DNA from: Candidatus Bathyarchaeota archaeon | GTDB lineage: Archaea > Thermoproteota > Bathyarchaeia > Bathyarchaeales > DTEX01 | NCBI GenBank assembly: GCA_018396635.1 | Contig: JAGTQE010000001.1 | Location: forward strand, 62,001 to 126,000 | Length of the DNA: 64,000 bases | Direction of reading: 5' to 3' | Shown here: positions 26,097 to 34,533 of the stretch, piece after piece | Layout of the letters: each line of letters begins with the position of its first letter | How positions within the stretch are numbered: the first letter of the stretch is position 1 | Notes under the pieces: generated by a model | Told to the model about the DNA's origin: nothing | The model's input: the letters and a program-made list of their open reading frames with translations, nothing else | Database searches by the model: none | Position numbers and translations under genes: made by a program

Positions 26097-26639
26097 TTAC
26101 CACCACATTTTCTTGAGGGGCATGGCTAAGATCTCTCTAACCTCGAGCTTCTTAGATCTATCCCTACTAAACATGTCGCTAGTTTTGCAGGCCCTAGCCA
26201 CTATGGCTGTATCTGAGCCTCTACCTGTTCCTGCAACCGCTACAACATCTTCGCCGGGGTTTAATGCTCCCAGATCCGAAGCTATTAGGATTATTTCCAC
26301 ACAGACCTTGAAGCCCTGCCCTAGTGTGTAAAAGCTATTTCTAATAGCATCCATGCCGCGCGCATGTAGAGGAAGATGGGTTTTATCTAAGGGTTTACCG
26401 CCAAGTCTCAGAATCTCCTCCTTATATTCCCGTTTCATCTCCTCATGGGAGACAACTATAACATTGCATAGTCCTTTAAGGGCTTTAGCGAATTTAACTC
26501 CTGTCTCACCAGATGTGCTCGCAACAACAACCGTTTTAATATCACCTTCCTTAATTCTCTTAAGAACGCAATCTAAGACATCATCGGTATTCTTTGGGCC
26601 AGGCTCTTTAAAATATATTATTTGCTTCACCACGCTCAT
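26097..26639 (-). CDS. Pyruvate kinase alpha/beta (C-terminal) domain-like protein
   Basis: A free-standing homologue of the C-terminal domain of pyruvate kinase, 180 residues. Typical blocks: TVVVASTSGETGVKFAKAL, NVIVVSHEEMKREYKEEIL and GEDVVAVAGTGRGSDTAIV. It lacks the catalytic barrel of pyruvate kinase, so it cannot make ATP and pyruvate by itself; in archaea such single-domain proteins are common with no known function. It may bind a phosphorylated effector, which is inference. Confidence 0.75.
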   Translation of the reverse strand: MSVVKQIIYFKEPGPKNTDDVLDCVLKRIKEGDIKTVVVASTSGETGVKFAKALKGLCNVIVVSHEEMKREYKEEILRLGGKPLDKTHLPLHARGMDAIRNSFYTLGQGFKVCVEIILIASDLGALNPGEDVVAVAGTGRGSDTAIVARACKTSDMFSRDRSKKLEVREILAMPLKKMWW

Positions 26640-26733
26640 AAAAACACGTCAGCTCTTGAGCCTTAAAAAGTTTTTCACATATGTTAAGTCTTTTATGCAT
26701 ATCTGAGAACTTTATATTTGGTGAAAACCCTTT

Positions 26734-27909
26734 ATGGAGAGAGATATTTTTAGGCTTGCCGAAAATGTCTATTGGGTTGGCGTGAGGGACTGGAACCGCA
26801 GGCTCTTCGACGCTTTAATCCCTTTACCTAAGGGGACATCATATAACGCCTATCTTATTTTAGGCGGCGGAAAAGCTCTAATAGACACTGTGAACCCCGG
26901 CTTTGAGAAAGATCTTGAAGAGAAGATTCGCGTCATTACAAGCTTAGAGGAATTAGATTATATTATTATGAACCATGCGGAGCCAGATCATGCTGGCGCA
27001 ATTCCCTACATTATGGAGAGAGCTCCTAAAGCAAAGCTTGTAGCCACTAGTAGGGGAGCTAAGATGGCACAGGTGTACTATCATGTTCCACAGGAGAGAA
27101 TAAAAGTTGTCCGCGAGAATGAAGCCATAAGTTTAGGAGATAAAACGCTCCTCTTTATAGAGGCGCCCATGCTCCACTGGCCTGAAACGATGTTCACATA
27201 TCTAAAAGAGGATGGCATCCTGTTTTCATGCGACTTCTTCGGTGCCCACTTAGCTGGCGGTGTTTATAGTGATGAGGTTGAGGACCTACTAGTTCACGCC
27301 CAAAGATACTGGGGTGAAATAATGATGCCTTTCAGATCCATGGCGCAGAGGGCTCTTGAGAAAATTGCCAGACTAGATATTAGGGTGATAGCTCCCAGCC
27401 ACGGTCCAATACATAGGAAGCCTGAACTTATTTTAGACGCCTATAAAAGGTGGGCCGTGGGTGAAACTCGCCAGAAAGCTGTTATAGCTTATGTGAGCAT
27501 GTGGGGAAGCACCGATACAATGGTGAAACAGATCGCCGAGACATTAATGGCTGAAGGCATTGAACTCGCCATCCATAACCTCAATGTAGCGGATATAGGC
27601 GACTTAGCAAAAGACCTTGTGGATTCAAAAGCCATAATTTTAGGCGCACCGACAGTCTTAGGAGGAGCTCACCCCCTAGCAGTCTACGCCACCTATCTTT
27701 TTAAGGCGCTTCGCCCACCGACAGAATTTGCAGTTATCCTAGGCTCTTATGGTTGGGGCGGAGGCGCTCTAAGACAGATTCAGGAGCTGCTTAAAGACTT
27801 TGAGGTTGAGGTTGTTGGCGCGCTTGAAATTAATGGTCCGCCAACAAAAGAAGATATAAAGAAGATCGTCGAGTTAGGTAAATTCCTAGCCAGCAAAATT
27901 AAAAGTTAA
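26734..27909 (+). CDS. fprA: Flavodiiron protein (A-type flavoprotein, FprA family)
   Basis: Reduces oxygen to water (or NO to N2O) in anaerobes. The beta-lactamase-like domain holds the diiron site: NHAEPDHAGAIPY (HxExDH, about residues 81-93), APMLHWPETM, SCDFFGAHLAG and APSHGPIHRK. The C-terminal flavodoxin domain (about 250-390) has the FMN loop AYVSMWGSTDTMVKQIA and SYGWGGGALRQIQE. Length 391 fits class A. A thioredoxin reductase-like flavoprotein starts 25 bases later on the same strand and might supply electrons. Confidence 0.93.
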   Translation: MERDIFRLAENVYWVGVRDWNRRLFDALIPLPKGTSYNAYLILGGGKALIDTVNPGFEKDLEEKIRVITSLEELDYIIMNHAEPDHAGAIPYIMERAPKAKLVATSRGAKMAQVYYHVPQERIKVVRENEAISLGDKTLLFIEAPMLHWPETMFTYLKEDGILFSCDFFGAHLAGGVYSDEVEDLLVHAQRYWGEIMMPFRSMAQRALEKIARLDIRVIAPSHGPIHRKPELILDAYKRWAVGETRQKAVIAYVSMWGSTDTMVKQIAETLMAEGIELAIHNLNVADIGDLAKDLVDSKAIILGAPTVLGGAHPLAVYATYLFKALRPPTEFAVILGSYGWGGGALRQIQELLKDFEVEVVGALEINGPPTKEDIKKIVELGKFLASKIKS

Positions 27910-27934
27910 GGCCAAAAGTCCTCTGGGGGATCGT

Positions 27935-28858
27935 ATGAAAGAAGACTACTATGATGTAATAATTATTGGCGGCGGACCAGCTGGATTAACTGCCGCAATA
28001 TATGCATCCAGAATGGGCTTAAAGACGCTTGTTTTAGAAGGGAATATGCCGGGTGGAAGAGCGCTGGAAGCACCATTAATAGAGAATTTTCCCGGCTTTC
28101 CAAACGGAATCTCTGGCGCCGAACTCATTGATAGAATGCTTAAACAGGCTGAAGGCTTCGGTGCAGAGATACGGTTTCCAGAGGAGGTTCTAGACATCGA
28201 TATTTCAGAAACAGTTAAAACAGTGACTACAAGACATGGTAAATATCATGGCTATAGCATTATAATTGCGACTGGAACGCAGAGGAAAAAGTTAGCTGTA
28301 CCGGGGGAAACGGAGTTCCTTGGCCGTGGGGTCTCATACTGCGCTGTTTGTGATGCACCATTCTTTAAGGATAGGGTTGTGGCTGTAATAGGCTTTAATA
28401 ATGAGGCACTAGAGGACGCCTTATACATATCGGGCTTCGCTAGTAAAGTCATCATTGTATCTCATGGGGAGAAGACTGCTGTTGAAGAGGGTCTGCTCAG
28501 ACGGGCTTATGAGAAACAGAACATAGAATTTATTGATGCAAGAGTTAAATCGATAAACGGCGACATATATGTTAGCTCCATAACTGTGGTGGGACAGATT
28601 GGTACTTTAGAGATACCGGTCAACGGCGTCTTCATAGTTTTGGGAAATGTTCCGGTCACAAGCATAGTTAAGAGGGCTGGCATAATTGTTGATGAGAGGG
28701 GATGTATAAGGGTTGATAGGAATCAATCAACTAACATTGAGGGCGTCTTTGCTGCTGGCGATTGCACATGTGGCGGAATGCAAGTGGCAACAGCCGTTGG
28801 CGAGGGTGCCATGGCAGCTCTACAAGCATATCGATACATCAAAAGAATCAAGAAATAA
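27935..28858 (+). CDS. Thioredoxin reductase-like flavoprotein without a standard NADPH motif
   Basis: FAD disulfide oxidoreductase. The FAD motif is IIGGGPAGLTAAIYASRMG, the redox disulfide is CAVCDAP (about Cys136 and Cys139), and the C-terminal FAD block is GVFAAGDCTCGGMQVATAVG. The second Rossmann domain, which in NADPH enzymes reads GGGDSA and HRRxxxR, here reads VIGFNNEALEDA and IIVSHGEKTAVE. NADPH is therefore doubtful; some archaeal members of the family use another donor such as F420H2 or ferredoxin. It follows fprA in one operon and lies beside peroxiredoxin. Confidence 0.88.
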   Translation: MKEDYYDVIIIGGGPAGLTAAIYASRMGLKTLVLEGNMPGGRALEAPLIENFPGFPNGISGAELIDRMLKQAEGFGAEIRFPEEVLDIDISETVKTVTTRHGKYHGYSIIIATGTQRKKLAVPGETEFLGRGVSYCAVCDAPFFKDRVVAVIGFNNEALEDALYISGFASKVIIVSHGEKTAVEEGLLRRAYEKQNIEFIDARVKSINGDIYVSSITVVGQIGTLEIPVNGVFIVLGNVPVTSIVKRAGIIVDERGCIRVDRNQSTNIEGVFAAGDCTCGGMQVATAVGEGAMAALQAYRYIKRIKK

Positions 28859-28862
28859 TAAT

Positions 28863-28880
28863 GGGAGATTAAGACCTCCC
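28863..28880 (+). terminator. Possible weak hairpin after the trxB-like gene
   Basis: GGGAG and CTCCC flank an eight-base loop just after the stop codon. No T-run follows closely, and it overlaps the end of the decayed SOD reading frame. It may be coincidental. Confidence 0.25.
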
Positions 28881-29080
28881 TAAACTCTTCTTATTTCATT
28901 TTTCTTCAAGTCTCCTGTTAAATCATCCCAGTTAACTATGTTCCAGAAGACTTCAACAAAGTCCGCTCTACTATTCCTATAGTCTATATACTAGGCATAC
29001 TAAAACATATTGTCAGCGCAGATGCTGTAGAATATAAAATCGGGCATATTTTTAGCGATAAATTTATTATTTCTTATGAA
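28880..29080 (-). pseudogene. Decayed C-terminus of an Fe/Mn superoxide dismutase
   Basis: Read on the minus strand, this gap between trxB and the Lrp gene gives text very like the end of Fe/Mn SOD: FIAKNMPDFI, then CADNMF, then DYRNSRADFVEVFWNIVNWD and a stop at 28880. Two in-frame TAG codons interrupt it (28991-28993 and 29000-29002). The metal-ligand region that should read DxWEHAYY is D-N-M-F-stop-Y-A-stop, so the last His ligand is lost. Only about 60 codons remain and the catalytic N-terminal half is missing. It lies inside an oxidative-defence block, which fits a lost sod gene. Confidence 0.8.
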
Positions 29081-29137
29081 CTTAAAAAATTTATGTATGA
29101 TATTCGGATAAAAAATGAATAAATTGGGAGGAAAAAT

Positions 29138-29566
29138 ATGGTAGATGATACTGATTTAGCGATTCTCAAACTATTGCAAGAAGATGCCAGCATGCCCTTC
29201 ACGGAGATTGCTCGCCAGCTTAGGGTAAGCGAGTCCACGGTTAGAAAGAGGGTGGAGAGGCTGATGCGGGAAGGCGTTATAAAGAAGTTTACAGTAATCG
29301 TCAACCCATCGAAGATTGGATTTAATGCCGTCGCGTTAATAGGTATTGATGCCGATCCCTCAAGAATACTTGAAGTAGCGAAAAGACTGTGCGATCTCCC
29401 CGAAACAAGGTATGTTGCCACATCGACTGGGGATCATATGATTATGGTTGAGGTTTGGGCTAAAAACACAATGGATCTCATGAGGATAATTGATGAGAAG
29501 ATAGGCGCAATAGACGGCGTGAGAAGAGTCTGCCCAGCATTAATACTAGAAAAATTGAAGGAGTAA
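29138..29566 (+). CDS. Lrp/AsnC family transcription regulator
   Basis: A winged-helix N-terminus (LAILKLLQEDASMPFTEIA, then LRVSESTVRKRVERLMREG) is followed by a RAM ligand-binding domain from KKFTVIVNPSKIGFNAVAL to the C-terminus. These form dimers and octamers and control amino-acid or redox genes. The start follows GGGAGG. It lies between trxB and the convergent peroxiredoxin gene, so a role in this redox block is plausible but not shown. Confidence 0.93.
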   Translation: MVDDTDLAILKLLQEDASMPFTEIARQLRVSESTVRKRVERLMREGVIKKFTVIVNPSKIGFNAVALIGIDADPSRILEVAKRLCDLPETRYVATSTGDHMIMVEVWAKNTMDLMRIIDEKIGAIDGVRRVCPALILEKLKE

Positions 29567-29577
29567 GGATTTAATCC

Positions 29578-30240
29578 CTACTCAGGCCTTCTATAACAGA
29601 ACCACCAGTCGAAGCACTTTATCTCCCCGGCGGCTTCCTGCTCTCTCCTCTTCTTAATCATGTCCACGCTTCTTGCTGGCGGAACTATCACGTTATCGCC
29701 GATTATCTCATTATTCGGCCAGTTGGCTGGTATAGCGTAACCTTTATCGGCTAGCTGTAAAGCCTTCACCATTCTGAGAATCTCATCCATGTTTCTGCCT
29801 AGCTCCATTGGATAATAGAGCATTGCCCTTATGATCCCCTTTGGATCAACTATGAAGACTGCCCTGACGGTCTGTGTTCCAGCAGCCTGCTTGTGGCGCA
29901 TACCTAATCTGGCGGCAATGTCACCAGTGTTATCGGCAATTATTGGAAACCGTATCTCTACGCCAAGCTTCTCCTTGATCCACTCCTCCCACTTCAGGTG
30001 TGCGAAAACCTGATCCATGCTTAACCCTATTAGCTCACAATTTAGCCCTCTGAACTCCTCATATCTCCTCTGAAACGCAACGAACTCTGTTGTGCACACT
30101 GGCGTGAAGTCAGCTGGATGGCTGAATAGGATAAACCATTTCCCAGCATAGTGATCCGGTAGCCTAATAACGCCTATAGTCGTCTGAACCTCCATTTCAG
30201 GAAACTTGTCGCCTATTAATGGCATCCTATATTCTTCCAT
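29578..30240 (-). CDS. Peroxiredoxin (Prx6-type, archaeal)
   Basis: Thiol peroxidase that reduces H2O2 and organic peroxides. The peroxidatic Cys is in [16 protein letters not shown] (about residue 49), with an Arg downstream in [16 protein letters not shown]. The C-terminus has the archaeal double Cys [13 protein letters not shown], as known in Aeropyrum-type Prx decamers. Length is 220. Reduction would need thioredoxin or the neighbouring TrxR-like protein. It diverges from the ferritin-like gene across a region with a strong palindrome. Confidence 0.94.
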   Translation of the reverse strand: MEEYRMPLIGDKFPEMEVQTTIGVIRLPDHYAGKWFILFSHPADFTPVCTTEFVAFQRRYEEFRGLNCELIGLSMDQVFAHLKWEEWIKEKLGVEIRFPIIADNTGDIAARLGMRHKQAAGTQTVRAVFIVDPKGIIRAMLYYPMELGRNMDEILRMVKALQLADKGYAIPANWPNNEIIGDNVIVPPARSVDMIKKRREQEAAGEIKCFDWWFCYRRPE

Positions 30241-30552
30241 AAAATCACCAATATATCCTAAAATACGTCTAATATATAAAAATTTCCTATGAAATTCATC
30301 TTAAATGTATTTTTAAAAATCCAAATTCGATAATTTTTGAGATTTTTTAATACTAAACTAGTATTTTATGATAAATCTAGGATGATTAATTCTCTGACTA
30401 TATTCGCTTTAGCTTTATGAGGGTTTTAGAGATCCTTATCCGTGGAGAAACGATAACCGAAGACGAATGGTTGAAACTCAGAAGATTATGGTAAGTGTTA
30501 AATATGAAGTCAGCTTACACTATTTATAAAAATGCTATGGGAGGGGAAAATT
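30241..30552. other. 312-base divergent promoter region between peroxiredoxin and ferritin genes
   Basis: Very AT-rich. It holds the palindromes at 30309-30320 (ATTTTTAAAAAT) and 30349-30365. A 25-codon frame at 30417-30494 (beginning MRVLEILIRGETITEDEW) could encode a microprotein or be the end of a lost gene; there is no clear ribosome site for it. Confidence 0.5.
30349..30365. promoter_or_regulatory. Palindromic operator-like site
   Basis: A perfect inverted repeat: AATACTA, spacer AAC, TAGTATT. It lies between the divergently read peroxiredoxin and ferritin-like genes, about 110 bases from the peroxiredoxin start. This is the typical place and shape for a dimeric redox or metal regulator site. 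The binding protein is unknown; the Lrp gene at 29138 is the nearest candidate. Confidence 0.5.
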
Positions 30553-30972
30553 GTGGCATCAAAGGAGTTATTAGATCTTCTGAATGATGCTATCGCAAGG
30601 GAGCTGCAAGTATCTATTCAATATATGTGGCAACATGTTCAGTGGAGTGGTATTAAAGGCTTCACCGTTCAGGAGGAGCTGAAGAAGATAGCTATAACTG
30701 AAATGAAGCATGCTGAAACTATCGCTGAAAGGCTCGTCTATTTGGGCGGTACGCCGACAACTAAGCCCGCTGAAATATTTGTGGGGAAGACGCTGAGAGA
30801 GATGATTGAGCGGGACGTGAAGGATGAGGAGAACGCCATAAAACTCTATAAGGAGATAATAGAGAAGGCACGTAGGGAAAATGACGTAACCACAGCAGTT
30901 TTATTCGAGGGAATACTGAAAGATGAGGAAGAGCACCACGATTTCTTTACAACACTCCTAGAAGAAATCTAA
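30553..30972 (+). CDS. Ferritin-like/bacterioferritin family diiron protein
   Basis: A four-helix bundle protein of about 140 residues for iron storage or peroxide removal. Diiron ligands are visible as ARELQVSIQYMW (Glu), ITEMKHAETIAE (ExxH), RDVKDEENAIKLY (Glu) and KDEEEHHDFF (ExxH). GTG 30553 is chosen over the ATG at 30532 because GGGAGGGG sits just upstream of the GTG and the peptide then begins at SKELLDLLND, as in the family. It may belong to the Dps-like or bacterioferritin subgroup; these cannot be separated by eye. Confidence 0.87.
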   Translation: MASKELLDLLNDAIARELQVSIQYMWQHVQWSGIKGFTVQEELKKIAITEMKHAETIAERLVYLGGTPTTKPAEIFVGKTLREMIERDVKDEENAIKLYKEIIEKARRENDVTTAVLFEGILKDEEEHHDFFTTLLEEI

Positions 30973-31054
30973 AAACCAGAGATTTCATTATTATTTTTGT
31001 GCCCACCATCAGGAGCATTATAAGATTTTTTATATTTCCTAGCGTTTTCTTTTA

Positions 31055-31498
31055 TTGGTGTTCAGATTGAGAGTGTCGATTGGATCTGACGATTTATATC
31101 CAGTTGCCATATCCCTTCACGAGGACCTCAAGAAGAGGGGTTTTGAGGTTAGAGCGTATGGGGCTCTTGTCACAGGTAAGGTTGAGCCTTGGCCTGATGT
31201 TGCATTCTCAGTGGCTAGGGATGTTGCTGAGGGGAAATCTGACTTTGGGATAGTGATATGTTATACTGGAACAGGAGTATGTATCGCGGCGAATAAGGTT
31301 AGGGGTGTTAGGGCGGCCTTATGCTTTGATGCGGAGACGGCTAAGGGCGCAAGACTATGGAATGATGCCAATATACTGGCTATAAGTGGAAGGCTTACAA
31401 CTCCGCATGTTGGAAGGGAGATATTAGATGCGTGGCTTTCAGTGAAGGAGCCGGATATAAATGAGATCAATAATATACGCAAGATCATAGATATGTAG
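31055..31498 (+). CDS. RpiB/LacAB family sugar-phosphate isomerase
   Basis: A 147-residue aldose-ketose isomerase fold. It begins RVSIGSDDLYPVA and contains the catalytic-Cys loop ICYTGTGVCIAANKVRGVRA (about residues 68-87) and LWNDANILAISGRLT. The standard RpiB start GxDHxG is altered to GSDDLYP, so the substrate may not be ribose 5-phosphate. The start could be TTG 31055, GTG 31058 or TTG 31067. The E1-like gene follows within 20 bases and may be co-transcribed. Confidence 0.8.
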   Translation: MVFRLRVSIGSDDLYPVAISLHEDLKKRGFEVRAYGALVTGKVEPWPDVAFSVARDVAEGKSDFGIVICYTGTGVCIAANKVRGVRAALCFDAETAKGARLWNDANILAISGRLTTPHVGREILDAWLSVKEPDINEINNIRKIIDM

Positions 31499-31517
31499 CG
31501 CCTCTTTGGTGTTATGT

Positions 31518-32273
31518 ATGGCTGAAGAATATATTGAATTAACCGAATACGACTTAGAGAGGTATGATAGGCAGATCGGCGTTAACGGCTTCGGCTTAGA
31601 GGGGCAGAGGAGGCTAAGGAGGGCAAAAGTCTTGGTAGCTGGCGCCGGTGGGCTGGGCTTCCCAGTATCAGTATATTTAACAGCGGCTGGCGTTGGAACA
31701 ATTAGAATAATCGACCCGGAGACCGTAGAGCTAAGTAACCTAAACCGTCAGCTCCTCCACTGGGATAAGGATATCGGAAGGAAGAAGATTGACTCGGCAT
31801 TAGAGAAGCTCCAGCAGATAAACCCCACAGTAAACGTCGAAGTCTATGATGAGAAGATAACCGAAGAGAATGCGCCCTCATTAATCAGCGGTGTTGACGC
31901 CGTCATCGATGCCCTAGACAATTACGCTGCAAGATATGCTCTCAACAGTGCCTGTATAGAAAGGAGAATACCATTCTTTCATGGTGCTGTACATGGATTT
32001 ATGGGACAGGCAACGACGATAATTCCTGGGGAAACGGCTTGTCTAAGATGTATTGTGCCGAGTGCGCCTAAACATGGGAAGATTCCAGTTCTTGGGCCGG
32101 TGGCTGGAACGATAGGCTCAATCCAGGCAACCGAGGTAATAAAATATTTGGTTGGGGTGGGGAGCTTATTGAAGGGTAAACTTCTATTCTATGATGGGCT
32201 GTATATGGAATTCAGCATAATAGAGATTAGGAGGAGCCCTGACTGCCCCGACTGCAGTAAAATCTACATGTAA
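31518..32273 (+). CDS. E1-like ubiquitin-fold-activating enzyme (ThiF/MoeB/HesA)
   Basis: Adenylates the C-terminal Gly of MoaD/ThiS/SAMP-like proteins. Features: ERYDRQIGVNGFGLEGQ, the nucleotide loop VAGAGGLGFPVSVYLTAAG (about residues 39-57), SNLNRQLLHW, Asp in DALDNYAARY, the catalytic Cys region GETACLRCIVPSAP with the first zinc CxxC, and CPDC at the C-terminus as the second. ATG 31518 is preferred. A MoaD-like candidate partner is encoded at 56430. It sits directly behind the RpiB-like gene. Confidence 0.92.
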   Translation: MAEEYIELTEYDLERYDRQIGVNGFGLEGQRRLRRAKVLVAGAGGLGFPVSVYLTAAGVGTIRIIDPETVELSNLNRQLLHWDKDIGRKKIDSALEKLQQINPTVNVEVYDEKITEENAPSLISGVDAVIDALDNYAARYALNSACIERRIPFFHGAVHGFMGQATTIIPGETACLRCIVPSAPKHGKIPVLGPVAGTIGSIQATEVIKYLVGVGSLLKGKLLFYDGLYMEFSIIEIRRSPDCPDCSKIYM

Positions 32274-32512
32274 GTAAGATGCCAGCTTTTTTAAACACTT
32301 ATGACATTAAATTGGGATATTAAATGTCTTTGAATAACAAATTAAATCTGCTTAAATTTGAATATTTAGCGTCAGCTATCCGTATATACCCTCTCCCCTA
32401 GGCCTCTCAGATGATTTGAAGAGAAAAGTCTCTACTTAGCCGCTTGTTTAAAAGGCTTTTAAAAGCGGAAAACAATTAATTGACCTTACGCTTACTTTAT
32501 CTTTGATCTAAC

Positions 32513-34126
32513 ATGGGGATAGAATATGATGTTTTGATAGTTAATGGAAGGATTTTTGATGGCACTGGTAATCCATGGTTTTATGGCGATATTGGAATTA
32601 TCGGAGACAGGATTGCTGCAATTGGTAGGCGTTTGCGTGGTGATGCCAAAATCCTTATAGATGCATCTAGACTCGCTGTTTCACCTGGTTTTATAGATAT
32701 GCATGGTCATTCAGATTTAGAACTCCTAGTTGACGGTAGGGCTCTAAGCAAAACTATGCAGGGCGTGACTCTCGAAGTTATTGGTAATTGTGGTGGCTCT
32801 GCGGCGCCGCTTAATGACTTCTTAAAGGCTCATATGGAGAAGTTTGTGCTTCCCAATTTTGAGGGCGCCATTAGGCTGGAATGGAACACTATGGGCGAAT
32901 ACTTTAAGAGGCTCGAGGAGAGCGGCATTTCCTTAAATGTTGCTTCCTATGTTGGGCATTCGAATGTCAGGGCATGTGTAATTGGCTTTGAGAGGAGGGA
33001 GCCGAAGCCTAAAGAGCTTGAGGAAATGAAGAGGCTTGTGGAAAATGCTATGCTTGATGGGGCTATAGGCATGAGCACAGGTCTCATATATCCTCCAAGC
33101 AGCTATGCTAAAACAGAGGAGATAGTTGAGCTTGCAAAGGTTGTTGCAAAGCATGGTGGCATATATGCAAGCCATATTAGAGGTGAGGGTGAAACACTCC
33201 TAGAAGCGGTTAGAGAAGCAATTAGGATTGGTGAAAAAGCTAACCTTCCAGTTGAGATAAGTCACTTTAAGTCTTCTGGGAAGAGGAATTGGGGTAAAAT
33301 TAAAGAGGCAACTGAGCTTATTGAGGAGGCCAGGGCGAGGGGCGTAGACGTTACTGCTGATCAATATCCATACACAGCGTCTAGCACAAATCTTTCAGCC
33401 CTATTGCCAGATTGGGCTCATGAAGGCGGCTCCGAAAAGCTGCTGGAAAGGCTCAAAAACCTGGATACAAGAGCCGCCATTCTAAAGCATCTAAAAAGAT
33501 ATTCTGAACTTGAGCCAGATTACTGGGATAGAATAATAATTGCACAGTTGAATAAAAACCTTAGTTTCCTCGGCAAATCTATTAAAGAGATCTCTAATCT
33601 TCTGGGTTTAAGCCCGGAGGAAACGGTCATTAAGCTTTTAATCGATGAGGAGGCAAGGATTTCGCATATAAGCTTCAATATGTGCGATGAGGATGTGGAG
33701 TTCGCCATGCAGAAGCATTGGGTGATGGTGGGTTCAGACGGCAGCGCAGTCTCCCCAGAAGGAGTTTTAAGCAAGGGTAAACCTCACCCAAGATACTATG
33801 GCACCTTCCCACGCCTTTTAGGAGTATATGTTAGAGAGAAAAGAACGCTATCTTTAGAGCAGGCTATTAGAAAAATGTGCTATCTCCCAGCTTGGAGGCT
33901 TGGATTCAGAGAGCGCGGAATTATACGAGAGGGAGCCTACGCAGACATAACCATATTCAACCCAGATACAATAAGGGACAACGCAACATTTACGGATCCG
34001 CATGGATTCCCTACTGGGATATTACATGTGCTAGTAAATGGTGTCCCAGTAGTGCTCAACGGTAAACATACTGGAGAAAAGCCTGGAAGGGTTCTAAGAA
34101 GAAAAATGGGAGAATTTATTTATTAA
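32513..34126 (+). CDS. N-acyl-D-amino-acid deacylase (D-aminoacylase, amidohydrolase fold)
   Basis: Zinc amidohydrolase of 537 residues. The first metal motif is FIDMHGHSDLELL (about residues 62-74). Further blocks are GNCGGSAAPLN (a conserved Cys ligand), ASHIRGEGETL, VEISHFKSSGKRNWG, TADQYPYTASST and MVGSDGSAVSPEG. The last part (PAWRLGFRERGIIREGAYADITIF) returns to the small beta domain. It probably removes acyl groups from D-amino acids or dipeptides; related D-hydantoinases differ in these blocks. It is a single gene. Confidence 0.9.
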   Translation: MGIEYDVLIVNGRIFDGTGNPWFYGDIGIIGDRIAAIGRRLRGDAKILIDASRLAVSPGFIDMHGHSDLELLVDGRALSKTMQGVTLEVIGNCGGSAAPLNDFLKAHMEKFVLPNFEGAIRLEWNTMGEYFKRLEESGISLNVASYVGHSNVRACVIGFERREPKPKELEEMKRLVENAMLDGAIGMSTGLIYPPSSYAKTEEIVELAKVVAKHGGIYASHIRGEGETLLEAVREAIRIGEKANLPVEISHFKSSGKRNWGKIKEATELIEEARARGVDVTADQYPYTASSTNLSALLPDWAHEGGSEKLLERLKNLDTRAAILKHLKRYSELEPDYWDRIIIAQLNKNLSFLGKSIKEISNLLGLSPEETVIKLLIDEEARISHISFNMCDEDVEFAMQKHWVMVGSDGSAVSPEGVLSKGKPHPRYYGTFPRLLGVYVREKRTLSLEQAIRKMCYLPAWRLGFRERGIIREGAYADITIFNPDTIRDNATFTDPHGFPTGILHVLVNGVPVVLNGKHTGEKPGRVLRRKMGEFIY

Positions 34127-34304
34127 GACTCCCATCCTCTCAACTTACCCTTTAGAAAGAGGAAATTTTTGGAGCTTCAAAGATGTAAGAATCAAGCTAG
34201 AGAACAACATTTTACCCAAGCTTAGACGGAGAATACGTTGGTAAAAGAGACCTCTAAAACGGTTTTTGCAGGTCGTTATGCCATAATTTTTGCGGGAGAA
34301 GATG

Positions 34305-34339
34305 ATGTGTAAGCGCACCAGAACTAAAGGTATTGGTGC
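34305..34339 (-). repeat. tRNA 3' flank repeat, copy 2
   Basis: Read on the minus strand, this continues from the tRNA-Glu acceptor end and matches the flank of tRNA-Gly (2709-2742): GCACCAATACCT, then one difference, TAGTTCTGGTGCG, one difference, TT, and CACAT after a one-base gap. The same CCA-containing hairpin can form. Confidence 0.75.
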
Positions 34340-34411
34340 TCCGGGCGGGATTTGAACCCGCGTCTGCGGCTCGAGAGGCCGCCATACTTGGCCGGGCTAT
34401 ACTACCGGAGC
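34334..34411 (-). tRNA. tRNA-Glu (CTC) with encoded CCA
   Basis: Minus-strand cloverleaf: acceptor GCTCCGG/CCGGAGC, D arm starting TAGTATAGCC, anticodon stem GCGGC/GCCGC with loop CTCTCGA (anticodon CTC), T arm GCGGG-TTCAAAT-CCCGC, discriminator A and CCA. There is no intron. Its downstream flank is shared with tRNA-Gly. Confidence 0.95.
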
Positions 34412-34533
34412 ACAGGTATCTCTCATACTTATGAATGAAAGTATTTGGAATATTTTTCCTTTTCTGTTTCCCAAAATACTTTTAATTTCGCTCAAGAATC
34501 CACTTCCTCAAGTCCATTTAAAGAGCCTTTTTG

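Noticed and set aside
30417-30494. 25-codon frame in the peroxiredoxin/ferritin gap
   Set aside because: No ribosome site and too short to judge; mentioned only as content of the gap.
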